Notes under the pieces: generated by a model | The model's database searches: none | What the model was told of the DNA's origin: nothing | What the model saw: the letters and a program-made list of their open reading frames with translations, nothing else | Made by a program: the position numbers and the translations under genes | Part shown: positions 18,054 through 26,689 of the stretch, in pieces | Position numbering within the stretch: position 1 is the first letter of the stretch | Layout: every line of letters starts with the position of its first letter | DNA from: JBBCJT01 sp037190665 | GTDB taxonomy: Bacteria > Pseudomonadota > Alphaproteobacteria > Acetobacterales > Acetobacteraceae | DNA: 64,000 nucleotides | NCBI GenBank assembly: GCA_037190665.1 | Contig: JBBCJT010000136.1 | Location: forward strand, 11,003 to 75,002 | Reading direction: 5' to 3'

Positions 18054-18071
18054 GGTGCGAAAAGCCGCACC
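18054..18071. promoter_or_regulatory. inverted repeat in the etfB leader
   Basis: GGTGCG and CGCACC flank a six-base spacer (AAAAGC), about 14 bases past the putative -10. It could be an operator or a small leader hairpin. No known regulator motif is recognised. Confidence 0.4.
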
Positions 18072-18098
18072 GTCCCAATCACAAACATACGGCGTGAC

Positions 18099-18848
18099 AT
18101 GAAGCTGCTTGTTCCGGTCAAGCGTGTCGTCGATTTCAACGTCAAGATCCGCGTGAAGGCCGATGGGTCCGGGGTGGACGTCTCGGGCGTGAAGATGTCG
18201 ATGAACCCCTTCGACGAGATCGCGGTCGAGGAAGCGGTCCGGCTGAAGGAGAAGGGCGTCGCGACCGAGGTCGTGGCCGTCTCCATGGGCGTGGCCCAGT
18301 GCGCCGAAACGATCCGCACCGCGCTCGCCATGGGGGCCGACCGCGGCATCCTGGTCGAGACCGATGCCGCGCTGGAACCGCTCGCCGTGGCCAAGCTGCT
18401 GAAGGCGCTGGTCGAGAAGGAGCAGCCGCAGCTCGTCGTGATGGGCAAGCAGGCGATCGACGACGACATGAACGCGACCGGCCAGATGCTGGCCGCGCTG
18501 CTGGGCTGGCCGCAAGGGACCTTCGCCTCGAAGGTCGAGATCGCGGGCGAGGCGGTGAACGTGACGCGCGAGGTGGACGGCGGGCTCGAGACGGTGGCGC
18601 TGAAGCTGCCGGCGATCGTGACCACCGACCTGCGCCTGAACGAGCCGCGCTACGCCTCGCTGCCGAACATCATGAAGGCGCGCAAGAAGCCGATCGAGAC
18701 GGTCAAGCCGGCCGATCTCGGCGTCGACCCGACGCCGCGGCTGACGGTGCTGAAGGTGGCCGAGCCCGCGAAGCGGCAGGCCGGCGCGAAGGTGGGTTCG
18801 GTCGCCGAACTCGTTTCCAAGCTCAAGACCGAAGCGAAGGTGATCTGA
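18099..18848 (+). CDS. etfB: electron transfer flavoprotein subunit beta
   Basis: A 249-residue AMP-binding subunit of ETF, which carries electrons from acyl-CoA and related dehydrogenases to ETF-ubiquinone oxidoreductase. Family signs are the N-terminal LVPVKRVVDFNVKIRV, the signature stretch with NPFDEIAVEEAVRLKE and the C-terminal ARKKPIETVKPADLGVD. The gene overlaps etfA by one base (TGATG), and the pair is followed directly by 3-hydroxybutyryl-CoA dehydrogenase, consistent with a fatty-acid/ketone-body oxidation operon. Confidence 0.96.
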   Translation: MKLLVPVKRVVDFNVKIRVKADGSGVDVSGVKMSMNPFDEIAVEEAVRLKEKGVATEVVAVSMGVAQCAETIRTALAMGADRGILVETDAALEPLAVAKLLKALVEKEQPQLVVMGKQAIDDDMNATGQMLAALLGWPQGTFASKVEIAGEAVNVTREVDGGLETVALKLPAIVTTDLRLNEPRYASLPNIMKARKKPIETVKPADLGVDPTPRLTVLKVAEPAKRQAGAKVGSVAELVSKLKTEAKVI

Positions 18849-19783
18849 TGCCTGTCCTCGTCCTCATCGACCACGAGAACGGCGCCATCAAGCAGCCCTC
18901 GCGCAGCGCGGTGGCGGCAGCGACGAAGCTGGGCGAAGTGCATGCGCTGGTCGCCGGCCAGGGCGTCGGCGCGGCGGCCGAGGCTGCGGGCAGGATCGCG
19001 GGTGTCGCCAAGGTGCTGAAGGCGGATGCGCCGACCTACGCGCACGCGCTGGCCGAGCCGATGGCCGTGCTGCTCGCCAAGCTCGCCCCCGGCTACACGC
19101 ACCTGCTCGCCGCCGCGACCGCGATCGGCAAGAACGTCATGCCGCGCGTCGGCGCGCTGCTCGACGTGCAGCCGATCAGCGACATCGCGGGAGTTGAGGG
19201 TGCGGATACCTTCATCCGCCCGATCTACGCGGGCAACGCGCTCGCCACGGTGAAGTCGGCGGATCCGGTCAAGGTGCTGACCGTGCGCGCCGCGAGCTTC
19301 GACCCCGCGCCCGCCGAAGGCGGCTCCGCCGCGGTCGAGGACGTGGCGGCGGCCGAGGATCCCGGCCTGTCCTCCTTCGTCGGCGCCGAGCTCACCAAGT
19401 CCGAGCGCCCGGAACTCACCTCCGCCCGCGTCGTCATCTCCGGCGGCCGCGGCATGCAGAACGGTGACAACTTCAAGCTGCTGGACGCGGTCGCGTCCAG
19501 GCTCAACGCCGCGGTGGGTGCGTCCCGTGCCGCGGTGGATGCCGGCTTCGTGCCCAACGACTACCAGGTCGGGCAGACCGGCAAGATCGTGGCGCCTGAC
19601 CTCTACATCGCCGTCGGCATCTCCGGTGCGATCCAGCATCTGGCCGGGATGAAGGACAGCAAGGTCATCGTCGCGATCAACAAGGACGAGGAAGCGCCCA
19701 TCTTTCAGGTCGCCGACTACGGTCTGGTGGCCGATCTGTTCACCGTGCTGCCCGAACTGGCGGCCGAACTGGAGCGCGCCTGA
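18848..19783 (+). CDS. etfA: electron transfer flavoprotein subunit alpha
   Basis: A 311-residue FAD-binding subunit. The C-terminal ETF_alpha domain carries the FAD site: SGGRGMQNGDNFKLL, GQTGKIVAPDLYIAVGISGAIQH and the AINKDEEAPIF segment. The start is fixed by the TGATG overlap with etfB; longer in-frame upstream sequence is antisense-quality and lies inside etfB. Together with EtfB it forms the soluble flavoprotein that re-oxidises acyl-CoA dehydrogenases. Confidence 0.96.
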   Translation: MPVLVLIDHENGAIKQPSRSAVAAATKLGEVHALVAGQGVGAAAEAAGRIAGVAKVLKADAPTYAHALAEPMAVLLAKLAPGYTHLLAAATAIGKNVMPRVGALLDVQPISDIAGVEGADTFIRPIYAGNALATVKSADPVKVLTVRAASFDPAPAEGGSAAVEDVAAAEDPGLSSFVGAELTKSERPELTSARVVISGGRGMQNGDNFKLLDAVASRLNAAVGASRAAVDAGFVPNDYQVGQTGKIVAPDLYIAVGISGAIQHLAGMKDSKVIVAINKDEEAPIFQVADYGLVADLFTVLPELAAELERA

Positions 19784-19785
19784 CG

Positions 19786-20715
19786 ATGAATGTCGAGGTG
19801 AAGGCCCGGCCCGCTGATGCGGGCATGGATTTCGATGCGCCGACCATCGCCAAGATCGGCGTGATCGGCGCGGGGCAGATGGGCAACGGCATCGCCCATG
19901 TCTGCGCCCTGGCCGGCGAGACCGTCGTGCTGGTGGACATCAAGGAAGACGCGCTGGCCCGCGCGCTGTCCGTGATGGGCAAGAACATGGACCGCCAGGT
20001 GTCCAAGGGCACCATCACCGCCGAGGACAAGGCGGCGGCCCTTGCGCGCATCACCACCGGCACCGACTACGCGCTGCTGGGCGATTGCGATCTGGTGATC
20101 GAGGCGGCGACGGAGAAGGAGGAGATCAAGCTCTCGATCTTCCGCGCGCTCTGCCCGCATCTGAAGCCGGAGGCGCTGCTCGCGTCGAACACGTCCTCGA
20201 TCTCGATCACGCGGCTCGCCGCGGCGACGGACCGGCCCGAGAAGTTCATCGGCATCCACTTCATGAACCCGGTTCCGGTCATGAAGCTGGTGGAGGTGAT
20301 CCGCGGCATCGCGACCAACGAGGCGACCTTCCGCGCCACCCAGGCGCTGGCCACCAAGCTGGGCAAGACGACCGCGGTGGCCGAGGATTTCCCGGCCTTC
20401 ATCGTCAACCGCATCCTGGTGCCGATGATCAACGAGGCGGTCTATGCCCTGTACGAGGGCGTGGGCAGCGTGTCGGCGATCGACACCGCGCTGAAGCTCG
20501 GCGCCAACCATCCGATGGGGCCGCTGGAGCTTGCGGACTTCATCGGCCTCGATACCTGCCTGTCGATCATGCAGGTGCTGTACGAGGGGCTGTCCGACAG
20601 CAAGTACCGCCCCTGCCCGCTGCTGGTGAAGTACGTCGAGGCCGGCTGGTACGGCCGCAAGTCCGGCAAGGGCTTCTACGACTACAGCCACACCCCGCCG
20701 CGCCCGACGCGCTGA
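19786..20715 (+). CDS. 3-hydroxybutyryl-CoA dehydrogenase
   Basis: A 309-residue NAD(P)-dependent enzyme interconverting 3-hydroxybutyryl-CoA and acetoacetyl-CoA. The Rossmann motif is KIGVIGAGQMGNGIA, the catalytic His region is GIHFMNPVPVMKLVE, and the dimer domain contains NRILVPMINEAVYALYEG and ends GWYGRKSGKGFYDY. Length is typical of Hbd/PaaH single-domain enzymes. It starts two bases after etfA, clearly in the same operon. Likely roles are beta-oxidation of short acyl chains or polyhydroxybutyrate/ketone-body turnover, in line with AacS upstream. Confidence 0.95.
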   Translation: MNVEVKARPADAGMDFDAPTIAKIGVIGAGQMGNGIAHVCALAGETVVLVDIKEDALARALSVMGKNMDRQVSKGTITAEDKAAALARITTGTDYALLGDCDLVIEAATEKEEIKLSIFRALCPHLKPEALLASNTSSISITRLAAATDRPEKFIGIHFMNPVPVMKLVEVIRGIATNEATFRATQALATKLGKTTAVAEDFPAFIVNRILVPMINEAVYALYEGVGSVSAIDTALKLGANHPMGPLELADFIGLDTCLSIMQVLYEGLSDSKYRPCPLLVKYVEAGWYGRKSGKGFYDYSHTPPRPTR

Positions 20716-20719
20716 GACG

Positions 20720-21637
20720 ATGGGCGACCCGGTCCTTCCACCTGCCCGGGTCGCCTTCATCGGGCTCGGCGTCATGGGCAGGTCCATGGCGGCGAACCTG
20801 AAGCGGGCGGGCTTCGCCCTCACCATCGCCAGCCGCACCCGCCACGACGCGGCCGAGAGGCTGGTCGCGGACGGCGCGCGCTGGGCGGCGAGCCCGGCCG
20901 AGGCGGCGCGCGATGCCGCCGCGATCTGCCTCTGCGTGCCCGACACGCCGGATGTCGAGGCGGTGCTGTTCGGCCCGGACGGCGTGGCGTCCGCCGCCGC
21001 TGCCGGCAGTCTGGTCATCGACTTCAGCACCATCTCCGCCACCGCCACGGCCGGCTTCGCCGCGCGGCTCGCCACGCGGGGCGTTGCGTTGCTGGACAGT
21101 CCCGTCAGCGGCGGGCCGAAGGGTGCGGAGGACGCGACGCTGACCTGCATGGTCGGCGGCGAGGCGGACGCCTTCGCCCGCGCGGACGCGATCCTCGCCG
21201 CCGTGGGCCGCACCATCACCCATCTTGGCCCCGCCGGTGCGGGGCAGGTGTGCAAGGCGGCCAACCAGCTCCCGATCTGCTGCGCGATGCAGGCCGTGGG
21301 CGAGGCGCTCGCGCTGGGCATCAAGGCCGGGCTCGACCCCGAGGCGATGCGCACCGCGCTGCTGGGCGGCTCGGCCCGGTCGGCGGTGCTGGAGAACCAT
21401 GCCAGGCGCATGATCGAGGACGTCTTCGCGCCGGGCTTCCGGGCGGAGCTGATGCTCAAGGACATCCGCCTCGCCCAGCAGGCCACGCGCGACCATGCGA
21501 TCTACGCGCCGGCCACGGCGCAGGCGCTGCAGACGTTTCAGGCGGCGGTGAACGCCGGCGACGGGGGGCGGGATGCCTCGGTGGCCGGGCGGTTGATCGC
21601 GCGCCTGTCGGGTCTGCCCGGGCTGCGGGGGCGATAG
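20720..21637 (+). CDS. NAD(P)-dependent beta-hydroxyacid dehydrogenase (HIBADH family)
   Basis: A 305-residue member of the 3-hydroxyisobutyrate/tartronate semialdehyde reductase family. It shows the Rossmann motif VAFIGLGVMGRSMAANL, the substrate signature DSPVSGGPKGAEDATLTCMV and the catalytic lysine in GQVCKAANQ. Four bases separate it from the preceding dehydrogenase, so it is probably the last gene of the etf operon. Actual substrate (hydroxyisobutyrate, tartronate semialdehyde, glyoxylate or succinic semialdehyde) cannot be told. Confidence 0.9.
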   Translation: MGDPVLPPARVAFIGLGVMGRSMAANLKRAGFALTIASRTRHDAAERLVADGARWAASPAEAARDAAAICLCVPDTPDVEAVLFGPDGVASAAAAGSLVIDFSTISATATAGFAARLATRGVALLDSPVSGGPKGAEDATLTCMVGGEADAFARADAILAAVGRTITHLGPAGAGQVCKAANQLPICCAMQAVGEALALGIKAGLDPEAMRTALLGGSARSAVLENHARRMIEDVFAPGFRAELMLKDIRLAQQATRDHAIYAPATAQALQTFQAAVNAGDGGRDASVAGRLIARLSGLPGLRGR

Positions 21638-21640
21638 GGA

Positions 21641-21697
21641 TGCGGGGCGCTGCCCCGCGCCCCGGCAGGGGGCACGGCCCCCTGCACCCGCGATTCC
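21641..21697 (+). repeat. GC-rich hairpin train, third copy
   Basis: GCGGGGCGCTGCCCCGC, then GCAGGGGGCACGGCCCCCTG, then ACCCGCGATTCC, starting three bases after the dehydrogenase stop. Same order of elements as at 11711 and 11879, again placed immediately after a gene end. Confidence 0.7.
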
Positions 21698-22000
21698 ATG
21701 GGGGCCGCCTGCTTTGGATTGGGCTGGCCTCGGAGAGGGCTTTGCTGGTACAAAGTCGGAACAAAGAGCGGAATCCGGCCGGAGAGAGCCGGATGTCCCG
21801 GGATCCTGAGGGGGAAACCGATTTTTATCAGCGGGTTTAAGTGCTTGAATGCAGCCTGCTTTCGGCTGCGGGTCTCGCCGGATTTCAGTGTTGTGATTGC
21901 CCGGGCAATCGCGCTGTAGCCCAAACCGGTTCACCGCTTCTCAAGTGACGGGGCGGCGATATCGCGCCGCCGCACATCCTTCCACCACGCCCGAAAGTCC
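21698..22000. other. palindrome-rich, lower-GC intergenic stretch
   Basis: No convincing gene. Between 21725 and 21975 there are several separate inverted repeats: CTTTG-CTGGTA-CAAAG (near 21740), ATCCGGC/GCCGGAT (21773-21794), GCAGCC/GGCTGC (near 21851-21868), the perfect 16-base palindrome GATTGCCCGGGCAATC (21895-21910) and GGCGGCG/CGCCGCC (21952-21971) just before the next gene. Base composition is clearly less GC-rich than the flanks. It could encode a structured small RNA or hold operators. Confidence 0.4.
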
Positions 22001-22534
22001 ATGATCGACAAAGATCACGTCTTCGCCCGCTTCCACGACAACGCGCCCGCCACCACCGACCGCGACCGCGAACTGCTGACGATCCCGCGCAGGCGGGGTG
22101 CGCCCGGCGCCCGGGTGGTCGAGGTCGTGCACGTCCGGTCCGGCGCGGCCGGAAAGGATCAGCCCCGGCGGACCAGCCCGCAGACCCACGCCGCGACCTG
22201 GGAGGACGGCTTCCCGACCCGGCGCCAGAACCCGGCCGCCCCGCTGCCCGAACCGCCGAGGGCCACGGAGCCGGAACCGGCGGCGCATGTCATGCCGATG
22301 TGGGCGCCATCGCCCGTCACCGTCGCTGCCGAGCCTGTGGCCCGTGCGAAAGAGGCATCCCCCGTGGCCGAGCGGGCTGTTGCCCACCGCAGCCCGAAGA
22401 TCCGGCAATCGGGGCGAGGCGTCGCCGATCCGTTCGACACCAGCGACGACGGCGCGAACTGCATCCGCTGCGGCTACCGCATCGAGGCGGCGCGCGAGAA
22501 GCGTGGGCTGCTGACGTGCGCGGAGTGCGGGTAG
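22001..22534 (+). CDS. hypothetical protein with a C-terminal zinc-ribbon-like motif
   Basis: A 177-residue protein. Residues 1-145 are rich in Pro, Arg, Ala and Glu and look disordered; the last 25 residues contain CIRCGY and, after a short loop, TCAECG: two CXXC knuckles that could bind one Zn2+. GC3 bias supports coding throughout. The family is not recognised. A nucleic-acid or ribosome-associated role is a guess based only on the ribbon and the basic tail. It is a single gene behind a palindrome-rich region. Confidence 0.65.
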   Translation: MIDKDHVFARFHDNAPATTDRDRELLTIPRRRGAPGARVVEVVHVRSGAAGKDQPRRTSPQTHAATWEDGFPTRRQNPAAPLPEPPRATEPEPAAHVMPMWAPSPVTVAAEPVARAKEASPVAERAVAHRSPKIRQSGRGVADPFDTSDDGANCIRCGYRIEAAREKRGLLTCAECG

Positions 22535-22603
22535 CCTAGCCACCGCTGCCGGGCTTCCCGCCTGAACGCAGCCGCCGGTGAACGTCGTGCGGCCGGCCGA
22601 ACC

Positions 22604-23404
22604 CTAACCCTCGCGGCGGTACAGAAACCCGCTGTCGAACACATCCCCGCCCTCCGCCAGCCCGAGCCGCTGCAGCCGGTAGAGGTGCTTGGTGAAGGCC
22701 ATCGCCTGTTCGGGCGTCATGTCCTGCGCGCGGCCGGCGGCTTCCATCTCGATGCGGATCGCGGCCGGCGGGTGGCGCACGATCTGCGCCGCCATCTCCC
22801 GCGCCGTGTCCATCAGCGCGCCCGGCTCGACCACGCGGTTGACCAGCGCATGGCGTTCGGCCTGCTCTGCCGTCAGCGGCTCGCCCGTAAGCAGCATGTG
22901 CCACGCGACCGTGGGCGGAAGCTGGCGCAACAGCCGTGTGGTGCCGCCTGCGCCGGCCATGCCGTAGGCGATCTCGGGAAAGCCGAACCGCGCCGTGGTC
23001 GAGGCGACGCGCAGTTCGGTCAGCCGCAGCAGGTAGATCAGGCCCATGCCCAGGCACCAGCCGCTGACCGCGCCGACGATGGGCTTGAACCGGTCGAGCG
23101 CCAGCACGTCGCGCGACCAGGAGAAATCGTGCGGCTCGCCGTTCTCCCGCCGGTGGGGCCAGAGATGATCTGCGAATTGCTCGGCGGGGGACAGGGGCGG
23201 GCGCGGCGTGCGGATGTCGTCGCCCGCGCAGAAGGCGCGCTCGCCCGCGCCGGTGAGGATGCCGCAGCGGATGCGGTCGTCGCGGAGGAACTCCACCAGC
23301 GCGGTGTGAAGCTCCTTGTGCATCGCGGGCGTGGTCGGGTTCACCTTGGCGTTGTCGATGGTGAAGGTGGCGACCGCGCCGTCGGTCTCGTAGCGGATGG
23401 GCAT
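22604..23404 (-). CDS. crotonase-superfamily protein, atypical active site (operon A)
   Basis: A 266-residue enoyl-CoA hydratase/isomerase-fold protein. The oxyanion-hole segment AFCAGDDI and the second catalytic Glu (in FGFPEIAYG, Glu144) are present, but the first hydratase Glu, normally in GGGCELA, is replaced: here the segment reads GWCLGMGLIYLL. It may therefore be an isomerase, decarboxylase, thioesterase-like or ring-cleaving member and not a simple hydratase. Its start overlaps the ligase stop (TGATG), making it the last gene of operon A. A close paralogue with the same substitution heads operon B at 35745-36560. Confidence 0.85.
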   Translation of the reverse strand: MPIRYETDGAVATFTIDNAKVNPTTPAMHKELHTALVEFLRDDRIRCGILTGAGERAFCAGDDIRTPRPPLSPAEQFADHLWPHRRENGEPHDFSWSRDVLALDRFKPIVGAVSGWCLGMGLIYLLRLTELRVASTTARFGFPEIAYGMAGAGGTTRLLRQLPPTVAWHMLLTGEPLTAEQAERHALVNRVVEPGALMDTAREMAAQIVRHPPAAIRIEMEAAGRAQDMTPEQAMAFTKHLYRLQRLGLAEGGDVFDSGFLYRREG

Positions 23405-25053
23405 CAGTGCGCCGCCTCGCCCTGCGATGCGAGCCGGTCCACGGCGCCTTCCCGCAGGTCGGCGCGCTCCGCGATCAGCACGTGCTTCGCGACCTTCTCG
23501 GACGGCGTCTTGGGAAGGGAGGCGCGATACTCCAGGAAGCGCGGCACCTTGAACCGCGCCAGTCCCGACAGGCAGTGCGCGAACACGGCCTCGGGCGGCA
23601 GGTCGGCGGGGGTGAAGCCCGGCTTCAGCACGAGGCACGCCTTCACCTCCTGCCCGCGGTCGGGGTCCGGCACGGGGATCACGGCAGCCTCCTGCACGGG
23701 GTCGAGCTGGAGCAGCACGGCCTCCACCTCGCGGGCGGCGATGTTCTCGCCGGAGCGCCGGATCATGTCCTTCACCCGGCCGACGATGTAGTGGAAGCCG
23801 CGCGCGTCGCGGCGGAACAGATCGCCGGTGCGGAACCAGCCATCGCCGGGGAAGGCGGCCGCGTTCGCCTCGGGCTTGTTCCAGTAGCCCTGCAGCATGC
23901 CCGGGCCGCGGACCCACAGCTCGCCCACTTCGCCGGCGCCGAGTTCGCGGCCGTCCGGATCGCGGATGCTGGCCTCGCGGAACGGCGATGGCAGGCCGCA
24001 CGTGCCGGTGCCGACCATCTCCACGGCTTCGGGCGGCGTGGTCAGGCCGCTGCCGATCTCCGTCATGCCGAAGCTCTCGCGCGCGATGCAGCCGAAGCGG
24101 GCTTCCAGCGTCGCGTGCATGTCCCCGCGCAGGCCGAACACGGAGACGCGCTTCAGCGTGTTCTCACTGTCCTCCGGCCGCTCCGGCTGCTTGAGCAGGA
24201 TCTGCGGGAAGATGCAGTACTCGACGCCCTCGCGGCGCACCCAGTCCATGAAGCGCGTGGCGGACGGGCGCGGCGCGACAACAAGGCGGCCGCCCAGATG
24301 CATGGCCATCAGCAGCAGCCATTGCGGGTCCATGTAGTAGAAAGGCTGCGCGGCCAGCACGCAGCGTATGTCCTGCCCGCCACGCCACGCGGCGTTGCGG
24401 CCGAGCGTGAGCCAGTAGCGGTGGCTCAGCATGCAACCCTTGGGAAACCCCGTGGTGCCGGACGTGTACTGAAGATTGACCAGGTCATCGAGGCCCGGCC
24501 CACCGTCCGGCAACGCGCCTTCCGCCTGCGTCAGCGCGGACCAGCTCCGCATGCCGGCGGGCGCGCGGCCGACGACGTGGATGTGACCGCGATCCAGCAC
24601 CGGGCGCTGCGCCAGCAGCTCCTCCACAACGTTCAGGCAGTCCTCGTGGACCACCAGATGCGTAGCGCCGCCGTCGCCGAGCACATAGTCAAGCTCGCGC
24701 ACGGTGTAGCCGGTGTTCACCGGGATCATGATCGCGCCGAGCCGCGCGAGCGCGAGCCAGGTGAGCGGGAAGGCCGGGATGTTGGGCAGCATCACGCCCA
24801 CCCGCTCGCCATGCTTCACCCTGCCGGCGGCGAGCCCGGCCGCGATGCGCCGCGTGAGGTCGGCGAGCCCGTTGTAGGTCAGGTCGCGGAACGGCAGGTC
24901 GTCCGGCGCATCCACGAAGCGCCACACCGGCGCGTCGCCATGCGCGGCGGCTGCAGCGTCCACGAACGCGCCCAGCGAGGGAGCGAAGGGCGGCGCCTCG
25001 ACACGGGCGCGCATGGCGGCGTGGGCGGCGAGGATCGGGTCCATGACTTTCAT
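23404..25053 (-). CDS. AMP-dependent acyl-CoA ligase (operon A)
   Basis: A 549-residue ANL-superfamily enzyme that adenylates a carboxylic acid and transfers it to CoA. Signatures are the P-loop QYTSGTTGFPKGCMLSH, the SFGMTEIG adenine segment, GWFRTGDLFRR, and the C-terminal RSGENIAAREVE and TPSEKVAKH (catalytic lysine). It resembles CaiC/medium-chain or aryl acid ligases; the acid is unknown. ATG 25053 overlaps the permease stop (ATGA); ATG 25044, nine bases downstream, has AGGA at better spacing and is a valid alternative. Its coupling to an importer on one side and a crotonase on the other suggests the imported solute or its product is activated to a CoA thioester. Confidence 0.9.
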   Translation of the reverse strand: MKVMDPILAAHAAMRARVEAPPFAPSLGAFVDAAAAAHGDAPVWRFVDAPDDLPFRDLTYNGLADLTRRIAAGLAAGRVKHGERVGVMLPNIPAFPLTWLALARLGAIMIPVNTGYTVRELDYVLGDGGATHLVVHEDCLNVVEELLAQRPVLDRGHIHVVGRAPAGMRSWSALTQAEGALPDGGPGLDDLVNLQYTSGTTGFPKGCMLSHRYWLTLGRNAAWRGGQDIRCVLAAQPFYYMDPQWLLLMAMHLGGRLVVAPRPSATRFMDWVRREGVEYCIFPQILLKQPERPEDSENTLKRVSVFGLRGDMHATLEARFGCIARESFGMTEIGSGLTTPPEAVEMVGTGTCGLPSPFREASIRDPDGRELGAGEVGELWVRGPGMLQGYWNKPEANAAAFPGDGWFRTGDLFRRDARGFHYIVGRVKDMIRRSGENIAAREVEAVLLQLDPVQEAAVIPVPDPDRGQEVKACLVLKPGFTPADLPPEAVFAHCLSGLARFKVPRFLEYRASLPKTPSEKVAKHVLIAERADLREGAVDRLASQGEAAH

Positions 25054-25844
25054 TCCTGGGCAGGTGCGCCGCGCCGGCGCAGCATCTCCGCCCCGCCCAT
25101 GCCGATCACGGAGACGAGGATCAGCAGGCAGGCGACGGCGGCAACGGTCGGGTCGAGGCGGAGGTTGAGGTCGTTCCAGATACGCAGGGGAAGCGTCTCG
25201 ATCGCACCGGATATGAAGTAGGTGATCACCAGCTCGTCGAAGCTGGCGAAGAAGGCGAACAGCCCGCCGGCGAACAGCGCGGGCGCGATGGCGGGCATGG
25301 TGACGTGGCGGAACGCCGACAGCGGGCCGGCGCCCATCACCCGCGCCGCGCGCTCGACCGTCTGGTCCACGTTGCGCAGCGCCGCACCCACGATCAGCAC
25401 GACATAGGGCAGCGCGATCGCCGTATGGGCCGCGATCAGCGCGGCCATGTTCTCCAGCAGCTTCGCCCGCGCGAGGATCAGGAACAGGCCAAGTGCGAGG
25501 ATGACGCTGGGCACGATCAGCGGCGCGATCATCAGCCCGTAGAGCAGCCGCCGGCCGGGAAACTCGCCGCGGACGATGGCGAGGGCCGCACCCGTGCCCA
25601 GCACCAGCGACAGGATCGTGGTGGCGGTGCCGATCTGCACGCTCAGCCACGTCGCCTCCACCCAGGACCGTTCGGTGAAGAACGTGCGGTACCAGCGCAG
25701 GCTGAAGCCTTCGGGCGGAAAGCGCAGGAACTGCGTGGGGCTGAAGGAGATCGGCACCAGCATCAGCAGCGGGAACACGAGATAGATCACGACCAGGCCG
25801 AACCACGCGGCCAGCAGCCAGCGCACGCGCGCCGAAACGCTCAT
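25050..25844 (-). CDS. ABC transporter permease, PotC-like (operon A)
   Basis: A 264-residue inner-membrane subunit with six helices. The cytoplasmic EAA loop is recognisable as ERAARVMGAGPLSAFRHVTMPAIAPAL, the coupling helix for the ATPase. Family is that of spermidine/putrescine-type importers, which also move thiamine, iron, aminoalkylphosphonates and aromatic solutes. It overlaps its neighbours by four bases on both sides (ATGA). Paralogue of the gene at 32928-33725. Confidence 0.9.
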   Translation of the reverse strand: MSVSARVRWLLAAWFGLVVIYLVFPLLMLVPISFSPTQFLRFPPEGFSLRWYRTFFTERSWVEATWLSVQIGTATTILSLVLGTGAALAIVRGEFPGRRLLYGLMIAPLIVPSVILALGLFLILARAKLLENMAALIAAHTAIALPYVVLIVGAALRNVDQTVERAARVMGAGPLSAFRHVTMPAIAPALFAGGLFAFFASFDELVITYFISGAIETLPLRIWNDLNLRLDPTVAAVACLLILVSVIGMGGAEMLRRRGAPAQE

Positions 25845-26689
25845 GGCGCGGTTCCGTACAGCGTGCGTTCGCGGACCAGCAGGCGGAACAGGCCCACGGC
25901 CGCCAGCGTCACGGCCAGCAGGACGACGGCGATCGCTGCCGCCTGCGTCCAGTTCAGCGTCTCGTGCACTTCCACGTCGATCAGGTTCGCCAGCATCCGC
26001 AGCCGCGGGCCGCCGAGCAGCGCGGGAGTGATGAAGAAGCCGAGCGCGAGGATGAACACCAGCACGCATCCGGTCGCGATGCCCGGCACGGTCAGCGGCA
26101 CGTAGACATGCCAGAACGCCCGCCACGGAGAGGCGCCGAGGATGCGCGCCGCGCGGGACAGCCCGCCGTCGATCTCCGCCATGACGCCGTAGAGCGTCAG
26201 GATCATGATCGGCAGCAGGATCTGCACCATGCCCAGATAGACCGCGAAGGGCGTGAACAGCAGGCGCACCGGCGCGTCCGTCAACCCCGCCCATTGCAGC
26301 GCGGTGTTGATCAGGCCCTCGCGCCCCAGCAGCACCATCCACGTGTAGGAACGCACCAGCACGCTGGTCCAGAACGGCAGCAGCACCAGCACGATGAACA
26401 CCGTGCGCCAGTTCCGCCGCAGCGTGGCGAGGAACATCGCCACGGGATAACCGACCAGCAGGCAGATCGCCGTCACCTCCACGGCGAGGCGGAAAGTGCG
26501 CACGAACACGATGCCGAGGATCGGCGAGGTCCAGAACCGCTCGAACGCGGCGGTGCTGAACCCCGCCCGCCCGAACAGCGACAGGCGCATGATCTCGGCG
26601 AGCGGGTAGAGGAACAGCACGCCAAGCAGCAGCAGCGCGGGCGCCAGCAGCAGGACTGGCGCCCATCGCCGGTTCGGGCGCAACGCCAT
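25841..26689 (-). CDS. ABC transporter permease, PotB-like (operon A)
   Basis: A 282-residue membrane subunit with six helices and the EAA loop SRAARILGASPWRAFWHVYVPLTVPGI. It is the heterodimer partner of the PotC-like permease. Its start overlaps the binding-protein stop (TGATG), so the two are translationally coupled. Paralogue of 33722-34567. Confidence 0.9.
   Translation of the reverse strand: MALRPNRRWAPVLLLAPALLLLGVLFLYPLAEIMRLSLFGRAGFSTAAFERFWTSPILGIVFVRTFRLAVEVTAICLLVGYPVAMFLATLRRNWRTVFIVLVLLPFWTSVLVRSYTWMVLLGREGLINTALQWAGLTDAPVRLLFTPFAVYLGMVQILLPIMILTLYGVMAEIDGGLSRAARILGASPWRAFWHVYVPLTVPGIATGCVLVFILALGFFITPALLGGPRLRMLANLIDVEVHETLNWTQAAAIAVVLLAVTLAAVGLFRLLVRERTLYGTAP

Noticed and set aside
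21741..21760. GTAC-N7-GAAC, one mismatch from the alphaproteobacterial LexA box
   Set aside because: Only one imperfect copy, no SOS gene next to it, and it lies inside a small inverted repeat.
21538..21924. Minus-strand reading frame of 128 codons overlapping the dehydrogenase end and hairpin train
   Set aside because: It translates the repeat, is antisense to a conserved enzyme, and has Pro/Arg/Gly-biased composition typical of non-coding GC-rich DNA.
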